Shown: positions 50,122-61,400 of the stretch, piece by piece | Layout of the letters: each line of letters opens with the position of its first letter | Numbering within the stretch: position 1 is the stretch's first letter | Origin: Hydractinia symbiolongicarpus | Taxonomy: Eukaryota; Cnidaria; Hydrozoa; Anthoathecata; Hydractiniidae | Assembly (NCBI RefSeq): GCF_029227915.1 | Contig: NC_079880.1 | Span: 1,056,001-1,120,000, forward strand | Direction: 5' to 3' | DNA: 64,000 nt | The notes under the pieces: generated by a model | Databases searched by the model: none | Seen by the model: only the letters and a program-made list of their open reading frames with translations | Told to the model about the DNA's origin: nothing | Program-made: the position numbers and the translations under genes

Positions 50122-53100
50122 TATCTAAATTTTAAATGAAGCGCTACCACAGCGCCCAGTGTAATCGCTGAGTTCCGGCAATCATGTCAAATTAAGATGA
50201 AAGTTACTTCTTAGAGTCCAATTGTCTCATTTATCACATTCAGCAGGTCACAGTCCAAAGTTAGTTCAATTAAGTCCCACAGTCAATCGTTGCATAGTTA
50301 AAAGTGATGCAATCTAGTAATATCAGAAAAATATCGCTAAATATATGTTGGTACGAATATGTGACCCAACCAATGTAACTCAAACGGACTGACACTGTTA
50401 GAAAGTCAATGAAATGTAGCACTTGAAACTGTCTCTATTTCTTCAGCGCGCGCTAACGGCTAGGATTCGTTCCGCAGTTAAAAAGTGACTTTTTCATCTT
50501 AATTTTAAAATGAAGCGCTGCAACATCGCTCATTGTAATCGCTGAGTTGCGGCAATCATGTCAAATTAAGAAGAATGTTATTTCTTGCAGCCCAATTGTG
50601 TCACCTTTACATTTATCAGGTCACAGCCCAAAATCAGTTCAATTAAGTCCAACAGTCAATCGTTTCACTGTTAAAGGCGATACAACCTAGTAATACCGGA
50701 AAGATATCACGAAATACATGTTGGTACGAATATGTGACTCGCCTGTTGTAACACAAACGGATTTATACTGTTAGAAAGTCAATGAAATTTAGTTTTTGAA
50801 TCTGTTGCTATTTCTTCAGTGCGCGATAACGGCTACGATTGGTCCAACAGCATAAAATAACTTATTTGTCTACATTTTTGAATAAAGCGCTACCCCAGCG
50901 ACCAGTGTAATCGCTGAGTTCCGGCAATCATGTCAAGTTAAGAATAGTGTTATTTCTTGGAGTCCAATTGTCTCACTTATCACATTTATAAGGTCATAGT
51001 CCAAAGTTAGTTCAATTAAGTCCCACAGTCAATCGTTTCATTGTTAAAAGCGATGCAACCTAGTAATACCAGAAAAATATCGCTAAATACATGTTGGTAC
51101 GAATATGTGACCCAACCGTTGTAACTCAAACGGACTGACACTGTTAGAAAATCAATGAAATGTAGTTTTTGAATCTGTCTCTATTTCTTCAGCGCGTCCT
51201 AACGGCTGCGATTGGTCCCACAGCACAAAATGACATATTTGTCTACATTTTTGAATAAAGCGCTACCCCAGCGCCCAGTGTAATCGCTGAGTTCCGGCAA
51301 TCACGTCAAATTAAGAAGAATGTTATTTCTTGGAGTCCAAATGTCTCATTTATCACATTTATCAGATCACAGTCCAATGTTAGTTCAATTAAGTCCCACA
51401 GTCAATCGTTTTACTTTTAAAAGCGATGCAACCTAGTAATATGAAAAAAATATCGCTAAATACATGTTGGTACGAATATGTGACGCAACCGTTGTAACTG
51501 AAGCGGATTGATACCGTTAGAAAGTCAATGAAATGTAGTATTTGAAACTGTCTCTATTTCTTCAGCGCGCGCTAAGGGCTAGGATTGGTGCCACAATAAA
51601 AATTGTCTTATTTATCTAAATTTTTAAATGAAGCGCTACCACAACGCCCAGTGTAATCGCTGAGTTCCGGCAATCATGTCAAATTAAGAAGAATGTTATT
51701 TCTTGGAGTCAAATTGTCTCACTTATAACATTTATAAGGTCACAGTCCAAAATCAGTTCAATTAAGTCCCACAGTCAATCATTTCACTGTTAAAAACGAT
51801 GCAACCTAGTAATATGAAAAAAATATCGCTAAATACATGTTGGTACGAATATGTGACGCAACTGTTGTATTTGAAACGGACTGATACCGTTAGAAAATCA
51901 ATGAAATGTAGTATTTGAAACTGTCTCTATTTCTTCAGCGCGCGCTAAGGGCTAGGATTGGTGCCACAATAAAAATTGACTTATTTATTTAAATTTTTAA
52001 ATGAAGCGCTACCACAGCGCCCAGTGTAATCGCTGAGTTCCGGCAATCATGTCAAATTAAGAAGAATGTTATTTCTTGGAGTCCAATTGTCTCAATTATC
52101 ACATTTATAAGGTCATAGTCCAAAATCAGTTCAATAAAGTCCCGTAGTCAATCGTTTCACTGTTAAAAGCGATACAACTTAGTAATATCGGTAACAATCA
52201 CTAAATATATGTTGGTACAAATATGTGACGCAATTTTTGTAGTTGAAACGGACTGATACCGTTAGAAAGTCAATGAAATGTAGTTCTTGAAAGTGTGGCT
52301 ATTTCTTCAGTGCGCGATAACGGCTATGATTGGTCCCATAGTAAAGATGACATTTTTGTCTACATTTTTAAATGAAGCGCTACCACAGCGCCCAGTGTAA
52401 TCGCTGAGTTCCGGCAATCACGTCAAATTAAGAAGAATGTTATTTCTTGGAGTCCAATTGTCTCATCTCTCACATTTATCAGGTCACAGTCCAAAGTTAG
52501 TTCAATTAAGTCCCACAGTCAATCTATTCACTGTTAAAAGCGATACAACCTAGTAATACCGGAAGGATATCACGAAATACATGTTGGTACGAATATGTGA
52601 CTCACCTGTTGTAACACAAATGGATTGATACTGCTAGAAAGTCAATGAAATGTAGTTTTTGAGACTGTCTCTATTTCTTTAGCGAGGGATAACGGCTAGG
52701 ATTGGTCCCACAGTAAAAAATGACTTATTTATCTAAATTTTTAAATGAAACGCTACCACAGCGCCAATGTGTAATCGTTGAGTTCCGGCAATCATGTCAA
52801 ATTAAGAAGAATGTTATTTCTTGGAGTCCAATTGTCTCACTTATAACATTTATAACGTCACAGTCCAAAGTTAGATCAATTAAGTCCCACAGTCAATCGT
52901 TTCATTGTTAAAAGCGATACAACTTAGTAATATCGGTAACAATCACTAAATACATGTTGGTACGAATATGTGACCCAACCGTTGTAACTCAAACGTACTG
53001 ACACCGTTAGAAAGTCAATGAAATGTAGTTTTTTAAACTGTCGCTATTTCTTCAGCGCGCGATAACGGCTAGGATTGGTCGCACGGTTAAGAATGACTTA

Positions 53101-53463
53101 TTTATCTAAATTTTAAATGAAGCGCTACCACAGCGCCCAGTGTAATCGCTGAGTTCCGGCAATCATGTCAAATTAAGATGAAAGTTACTGCTTAGAGTCC
53201 AATTGTCTCATTTATCACATTCAGCAGGTCACAGTCCAAAGTTAGTTCAATTAAGTCCCATATTCATTCGTTTCACTGTTAAAAGCGATGCAACCTAGTA
53301 ATATCAGAAGAATATCGCTAATACGAATATGTGACCCAACCGTTGTAACTCAACCGGACTGACACCGTTAGAAAGTCAATGAAATGTAGTTTTTGAAACT
53401 GTCGCTATTTCTTCAGCGCGCGATAAGGGCTAGGATTGGTCCCACGGTAAAGAATGACTTATT
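50122..53463 (-). repeat. Nine-monomer higher-order repeat, copy 2 (3342 bp)
   Basis: Adjacent copy of the preceding unit. Similarity stops near 53475, where the sequence switches to that of the 44200 region (GTGTAATAGCTGAGTTCCGG). Confidence 0.88.
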
Positions 53464-54711
53464 TATCTAAATTTTAAATGAAGCACTACCACAGCGCCCA
53501 GTGTAATAGCTGAGTTCCGGCAATCACGTCAAATTAAGAAGAATGTCATTTCTTGGAGTCCAAATGTCTCATTTATCACATTTATCAGGTCACAGTCCAA
53601 AGTTAGTTCAATTAAGTCCCACAGTCAATCGTTTCACTGTTAAAAGCGATGCAACCTAGTAATATGAAAAAAATATCGCTAAATACATGTTGGTACGAAT
53701 ATGTGACGCAACTGTTGTAGTTGAAACGGACTGATACCGTTAGAAAATCAATGAAATGTAGTATTTGAAACTGTCTCTATTTCTTCAACGCGCGCTAAGT
53801 GCTAGGATTGGTGCCACAATAAATATTGACTTATTTATCTAAATTTTTAAATGAAGCGCTACCACAGCGCCCAGTGTATTCGCTGAGTTCCGGCAATCAT
53901 GTCAAATTAAGAAGAATGTTATTTCTTGGAGTACAATTGTCTTATTTATCACATTTATCAGGTCACAGTCCAAAGTTAGTTCAATTAAGTCCCACATTCA
54001 TTCATTTCACTGTTAAAAGCGATGCAACCTAGTAATAACAGATAAATAGCGCTAAATACATGTTGGTACGAATATGTGACGCAATTTTTGTAGTTGAAAC
54101 GGACTGATACCGTTAGAAAGTCAATGAAAGAGTTTTTGAAACTGTCGCTATTTCTTCAGCGCGCGATAAGGGCTAGGATTGATCGCCAAGGTAAAGAATG
54201 ACTTATTTATCTAAATTTTAAATGAAGCGCTACCACAGCGCCCAGTGTAATCGCTGAGTTCCGGCAATCATGTCAAATTAAGAAGAATGTTATTTCTTGG
54301 AGTCCAATTGTCTCAATTATCACATTTATAAGGTCATAGTCCAAAATCAGTTCAATTAAGTCCCACAGTCAATCGTTTCACTGTTAAAAGCGATACAACT
54401 TAGTAATCTCGGTAACAATCACTAAGTACATGTTGGTACGAATATGTGACGCAATTGCTGTAGTTGAAACGGACTGATACCGTTAGAAAGTCAATGAGAT
54501 GTAGTTTTTGAAACTGTCGCTATTTCTACAGCGTGCGATAACTTTACGATTGGTCCCACGGTAAAGAATGACTTATTTATCTAAATTTTTAAATGAAGCG
54601 CTACCACAGCGCCCAGTGTAATAGCTGGGTTCCGGCAATCATGTCAAATTAAGATGAATGTTATTTCTTGGAGTCCAATTGTCTCATTAATCACATTTAT
54701 CAGGTCACAGT

Positions 54712-56563
54712 CCAAAGTTAGTTCAATTAAGTCCCACAGTCAATCGATTCACTGTTAAAAGCGATACAACCTAGTAATACCGGAAAGATATCACGAAATA
54801 CATGTTGGTACGAATATGTGACTCACCTGTTGTAACACAAACGGATTGATACTGCTAGAAAGTCAATGAAATGTAGTTTTTGAGACTGTCTCTATTTCTT
54901 TAGCGAGGGAAAACGGCTAAGATTGGTCCCACAGTAAAAAATGACTTATTTATCTAAATTTTTAAATGAAGCGCTACCACAGCGCCAATGTGTAATCGTT
55001 GAGTTCCGGCAATCATGTCAAATTAAGAAGAATGTTATTTCTTGGAGTCCAATTGTCTCACTTATAACATTTATAACGTCACAGTCCAAAGTTAGATCAA
55101 TTAAGTCCCACAGTCAATCGTTTCATTGCTAAAAGCGATACAACTTAGTAATATCGGTAACAATCACTAAATGCATGTTGGTACGAATATGTGACGCAAA
55201 CGTTGTAACTGAAGCGGATTGATACCGTTAGAAAGTCAATGAAATGTAGTTTTTGAAACTGTTGACATTTGTCCAGCGCGCGATAACGGCTAGGATTGGT
55301 CCCACAGTAAAAATGACCTATTTATTTAAATTTTCAAATGAAGCGCTTCCACAGCGCCCAGTGTAATCGCTGAGTTCCGGCAATCACGTCAAATTAAGAA
55401 GAATGTTATTTCTTGGAGTCCAAATGTCTCATTTATCACATTTATCAGGTCACAGTCAAAAGTTAGTTCAATTAAGTCCCACAGTCAATCATTTCATTGT
55501 TAAAAGCGATGCAACCTAGTATTATCAGAAGAATATTGCTAATACGAATATGTGACCCAACCGTTGTAACTCAAACGTACTGACACCGTTAGAAAGTCAA
55601 TGAAATGTAGTTTTTAAAACTGTCGCTATTTCTTCAGCGCGCGATAAGGGCTAGGATTGGTCGCACGGTAAAGAATGACTTATTTATCTAAATTTTAAAT
55701 GAAGCGCTACCACAGCGCCCAGTGTAATCGCTGAGTTCCGGCAATCATGTCAAATTAAGATGAAAGTTACTTCTTAGAGTCCAATTGTCTCATTTATCAC
55801 ATTCAGCAGGTCACAGTCCAAAGTTAGTTCAATTAAGTCCCACAGTCAATCGTTGCATAGTTAAAAGTGATGCAATCTAGTAATATCAGAAAAATATCGC
55901 TAAATATATGTTGGTACGAATATGTGACCCAACCAATGTAACTCAAACGGACTGACACTGTTAGAAAGTCAATGAAATGTAGCACTTGAAACTGTCTCTA
56001 TTTCTTCAGCGCGCGCTAACGGCTAGGATTCGTTCCGCAGTTAAAAAGTGACTTTTTCATCTTAATTTTAAAATGAAGCGCTGCAACATCGCTCATTGTA
56101 ATCGCTGAGTTGCGGCAATCATGTCAAATTAAGAAGAATGTTATTTCTTGCAGCCCAATTGTGTCACCTTTACATTTATCAGGTCACAGCCCAAAATCAG
56201 TTCAATTAAGTCCAACAGTCAATCGTTTCACTGTTAAAGGCGATACAACCTAGTAATACCGGAAAGATATCACGAAATACATGTTGGTACGAATATGTGA
56301 CTCGCCTGTTGTAACACAAACGGATTTATACTGTTAGAAAGTCAATGAAATTTAGTTTTTGAATCTGTTGCTATTTCTTCACTGCGCGATAACGGCTACG
56401 ATTGGTCCAACAGCATAAAATAACTTATTTGTCTACATTTTTGAATAAAGCGCTACCCCAGCGACCAGTGTAATCGCTGAGTTCCGGCAATCATGTCAAG
56501 TTAAGAATAGTGTTATTTCTTGGAGTCCAATTGTCTCACTTATCACATTTATAAGGTCATAGT
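54712..56563 (-). repeat. Five-monomer higher-order repeat, copy 1 (1852 bp)
   Basis: Repeats with a 1852 bp shift as 56564-58415; shared markers include CTGTTGACATTTGTCCAGCG (55260 and 57112), GCGCTGCAACATCGCTCATT (56078 and 57930) and CTTCACTGCGCGATAACGGC. Confidence 0.88.
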
Positions 56564-58415
56564 CCAAAGTTAGTTCAATTAAGTCCCACAGTCAATCGAT
56601 TCACTGTTAAAAGCGATACAACCTAGTAATACCGGAAAGATATCACGAAATACATGTTGGTACGAATATGTGACTCACCTGTTGTAACACAAACGGATTG
56701 ATACTGCTAGAAAGTCAATGAAATGTAGTTTTTGAGACTGTCTCTATTTCTTTAGCGAGGGAAAACGGCTAAGATTGGTCCCACAGTAAAAAATGACTTA
56801 TTTATCTAAATTTTTAAATGAAGCGCTACCACAGCGCCAATGTGTAATCGTTGAGTTCCGGCAATCATGTCAAATTAAGAAGAATGTTATTTCTTGGAGT
56901 CCAATTGTCTCACTTATAACATTTATAACGTCACAGTCCAAAGTTAGATCAATTAAGTCCCACAGTCAATCGTTTCATTGCTAAAAGCGATACAACTTAG
57001 TAATATCGGTAACAATCACTAAATGCATGTTGGTACGAATATGTGACGCAAACGTTGTAACTGAAGCGGATTGATACCGTTAGAAAGTCAATGAAATGTA
57101 GTTTTTGAAACTGTTGACATTTGTCCAGCGCGCGATAACGGCTAGGATTGGTCCCACAGTAAAAATGACCTATTTATTTAAATTTTCAAATGAAGCGCTT
57201 CCACAGCGCTCAGTGTAATCGCTGAGTTCCGGCAATCACGTCAAATTAAGAAGAATGTTATTTCTTGGAGTCCAAATGTCTCATTTATCACATTTATCAG
57301 GTCACAGTCAAAAGTTAGTTCAATTAAGTCCCACAGTCAATCATTTCATTGTTAAAAGCGATGCAACCTAGTATTATCAGAAGAATATTGCTAATACGAA
57401 TATGTGACCCAACCGTTGTAACTCAAACGTACTGACACCGTTAGAAAGTCAATGAAATGTAGTTTTTAAAACTGTCGCTATTTCTTCAGCGCGCGATAAG
57501 GGCTAGGATTGGTCGCACGGTAAAGAATGACTTATTTATCTAAATTTTAAATGAAGCGCTACCACAGCGCCCAGTGTAATCGCTGAGTTCCGGCAATCAT
57601 GTCAAATTAAGATGAAAGTTACTTCTTAGAGTCCAATTGTCTCATTTATCACATTCAGCAGGTCACAGTCCAAAGTTAGTTCAATTAAGTCCCACAGTCA
57701 ATCGTTGCATAGTTAAAAGTGATGCAATCTAGTAATATCAGAAAAATATCGCTAAATATATGTTGGTACGAATATGTGACCCAACCAATGTAACTCAAAC
57801 GGACTGACACTGTTAGAAAGTCAATGAAATGTAGCACTTGAAACTGTCTCTATTTCTTCAGCGCGCGCTAACGGCTAGGATTCGTTCCGCAGTTAAAAAG
57901 TGACTTTTTCATCTTAATTTTAAAATGAAGCGCTGCAACATCGCTCATTGTAATCGCTGAGTTGCGGCAATCATGTCAAATTAAGAAGAATGTTATTTCT
58001 TGCAGCCCAATTGTGTCACCTTTACATTTATCAGGTCACAGCCCAAAATCAGTTCAATTAAGTCCAACAGTCAATCGTTTCACTGTTAAAGGCGATACAA
58101 CCTAGTAATACCGGAAAGATATCACGAAATACATGTTGGTACGAATATGTGACTCGCCTGTTGTAACACAAACGGATTTATACTGTTAGAAAGTCAATGA
58201 AATTTAGTTTTTGAATCTGTTGCTATTTCTTCACTGCGCGATAACGGCTACGATTGGTCCAACAGCATAAAATAACTTATTTGTCTACATTTTTGAATAA
58301 AGCGCTACCCCAGCGACCAGTGTAATCGCTGAGTTCCGGCAATCATGTCAAGTTAAGAATAGTGTTATTTCTTGGAGTCCAATTGTCTCACTTATCACAT
58401 TTATAAGGTCATAGT
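56564..58415 (-). repeat. Five-monomer higher-order repeat, copy 2 (1852 bp)
   Basis: Second tandem copy, differing from the first by scattered single bases. A more diverged relative of part of it lies at 61800-63300 (for example GACATTTCTCCAGCGCG at 62325). Confidence 0.86.
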
Positions 58416-61400
58416 CCAAAGTTAGTTCAATTAAGTCCCACAGTCAATCGTTTCATTGTTAAAAGCGATGCAACCTAGTAATACCAGAAAAATATCGCTA
58501 AATACATGTTGGTACGAATATGTGACCCAACCGTTGTAACTCAAACGGACTGACACCGTTAGAAAATCAATGAAATGTAGTTTTTGAATCTGTCTCTATT
58601 TCTTCAGCGCGTCCTAACGGCTGCGATTGGTCCCACAGCACAAAATGAAATATTTGTCTACATTTTTGAATAAAGCGCTACCCCAGCGCCCAGTGTAATC
58701 GCTGAGTTCCGGCAATCACGTCAAATTAAGAAGAATGTTATTTCTTGGAGTCCAAATGTCTCATTTATCACATTTATCAGATCACAGTCCAAAGTTAGTT
58801 CAATTAAGTCCCACAGTCAATCGTTTTACTTTTAAAAGCGATGCAACCTAGTAATATGAAAAAAATATCGCTAAATACATTTTGGTACGAATATGTGACG
58901 CAACCGTTGTAACTGAAGCGGATTGATACCGTTAGAAAGTCAATGAAATGTAGTATTTGAAACTGTCTCTATTTCTTCAGCGCGCGCTAAGGGCTAGGAT
59001 TGGTGCCACAATAAAAATTGTCTTATTTATCTAAATTTTTAAATGAAGCGCTACCACAACGCCCAGTGTAATCGCTGAGTTCCGGCAATCATGTCAAATT
59101 AAGAAGAATGTTATTTCTTGGAGTCAAATTGTCTCACTTATAACATTTATAAGGTCACAGTCCAAAATCAGTTCAATTAAGTCCCACAGTCAATCATTTC
59201 ACTGTTAAAAACGATGCAACCTAGTAATATGAAAAAAATATCGCTAAATACATGTTGGTACGAATATGTGACGCAACCGTTGTAACTGAAGCGGATTGAT
59301 ACCGTTAGAAAGTCAATGAAATGTAGTTTTTGAAACTGTCGCCATTTCTTCAGCGCGCGAGAAGGGCTAGGATTGGTCTCACGGTAAAGAATGACTTATT
59401 TATCTAAATTTTAAATGAAGCGCTACCACAGCGCCCAGTGTAATCGCTGGGTTCCGGCAATCATGTCAAATTAAGATGAATGTTATTTCTTGGAGTCCAA
59501 TTGTCTCATTAATCACATTCATCAGGTCACAGTCCAAAGTTAGTTCAATTAAGTCCCACATTCAATCGTTTCACTGTTAAAAGCGATGCAACCTAGTAAT
59601 AAAAGATAAATATCGCTAAATACATGTTGGTACGAATATATGTGACGCAACCGTTGTATCTGAAGCGGATTGATACCGTTAGAAAGTCAATGAAATGTAG
59701 TTCTTAAAAGTATCGCTATTTCTTCAGCGCGCGATAACGGCTAGGATTGGTCCCACAGTAAAAATGACTTATTTATCTACATTTTTAAATGAAGCGCTAC
59801 CACAGCGCCCAGTGTAATTGCTGAGTTCCGGCAATCACGTCAAATTAAGAAGAATGTTATTTCTTGGAGTCCAATTGTCTCATTTCTCACATTTATCAGG
59901 TCACAGTCCAAAGTTCGTTCAATTCAGTCCTACAGTCAATTGTTTCACTGTTAAAAACGATGCAACCTAGTAATATCAAAAAAAATATCGCTAAATACAG
60001 GTTGGTACGAATATGTAACACAACCATTGTAACTCAAACGGACTGACACTGTTAGAAAGTCAATGAAATGTAGTTTTTGAAACTGTCGCTATTTCTTCAG
60101 CGCGCGATAAGGGCTAGGATTGGTCCCACGGGAAAAAATGACTTATTTATCTAAATTTTAAACGAAGCGCTACCACAGCGCCCAGTGTAATAGCTGAGTT
60201 CCCGCAATCATGTCAAATTAAGATGAATGTTATTTCTTGGAGTACAATTGTCTTATTTGTCACATTTATCAGGTCACAGTCCAAAGTTAGTTCAATTAAG
60301 TCCCACATTCATTCATTTCACTGTTAAAAGCGATGCAACCTAGTAATAACAGATAAATATCGCTAAATACATGTTGGTACGAATATGTGACGCAATTTTT
60401 GTAGTTGAAACGAACTGATACCGTTAGAAAGTCAATGAAATGTAGTTTTTGAAACTGTCGCTATTTCTTCAGCGCGCGATAAGGGCTAGGATTGATCGCC
60501 AAGGTAAAGAATGACTTATTTATCTAAATTTTAAATGAAGCGCTACCACAGCGCCCAGTGTAATCGCTGAGTTCCGGCAATCATGTCAAATTAAGATGAA
60601 TGTTACATCTTAGAGTCCAATTGTCTTATTTATCACATTCATCAGGTCACAGTCCAAAGTTTGTTCAATTAAGTCCCACATTCATTCGTTTCACTGTTAA
60701 AAGCGATGCAACCTAGTAATAACAGATAAATATCGCTAAATACATGTTGGTACGAATATGTGACTCAACCATTGTAACTCAAACGAACTGACACCGTTAG
60801 AAAGTCAATGAAATGCACTTTTTGAAACTGTCGCTAATTCGTCAGCGCGCAATAACGGCTAGGATTGGTCCCCCAGTACAAAATGACTTATTTATCTACA
60901 TTTTTAAGTTAAGTGCTACCCCAGCGCTCAGTGTAATCGCTGAGTTCCGACAATCATGTCAAATTAAGAAGAATGTTATTTCTTGGAGTCCAATTGTCTC
61001 AATTATCACATTTATAAGGTCATAGTCCAAAATCAGTTCAATTAAGTCCCACAGTCAATCGTTCGCTGTTAAAAGCAATACAACTTAGTAATCTCGGTAA
61101 CAATCACTAAATACATGTTGGTACGAATATGTGACGCAATTGTTGTAGTTGAAACGGACTGATACCGTTAAAAAGTCAATGAAATGTAGTTTTTGAAACT
61201 GTCGCTATTTCTACAGCGCGCGATAACTTTAGGATTGGTCCCACGGTAAAGAATGACTTATTTATCTAAATTTTTAAATGAAGCGCTACCACAGCGCCCA
61301 GTGTAATCGCTGGGTTCCGGCAATCATGTCAAATTAAGATGAATGTTATTTCTTGGAGTCCAATTGTCTCATTAATCACATTCATCAGGTCACAGTCCAA

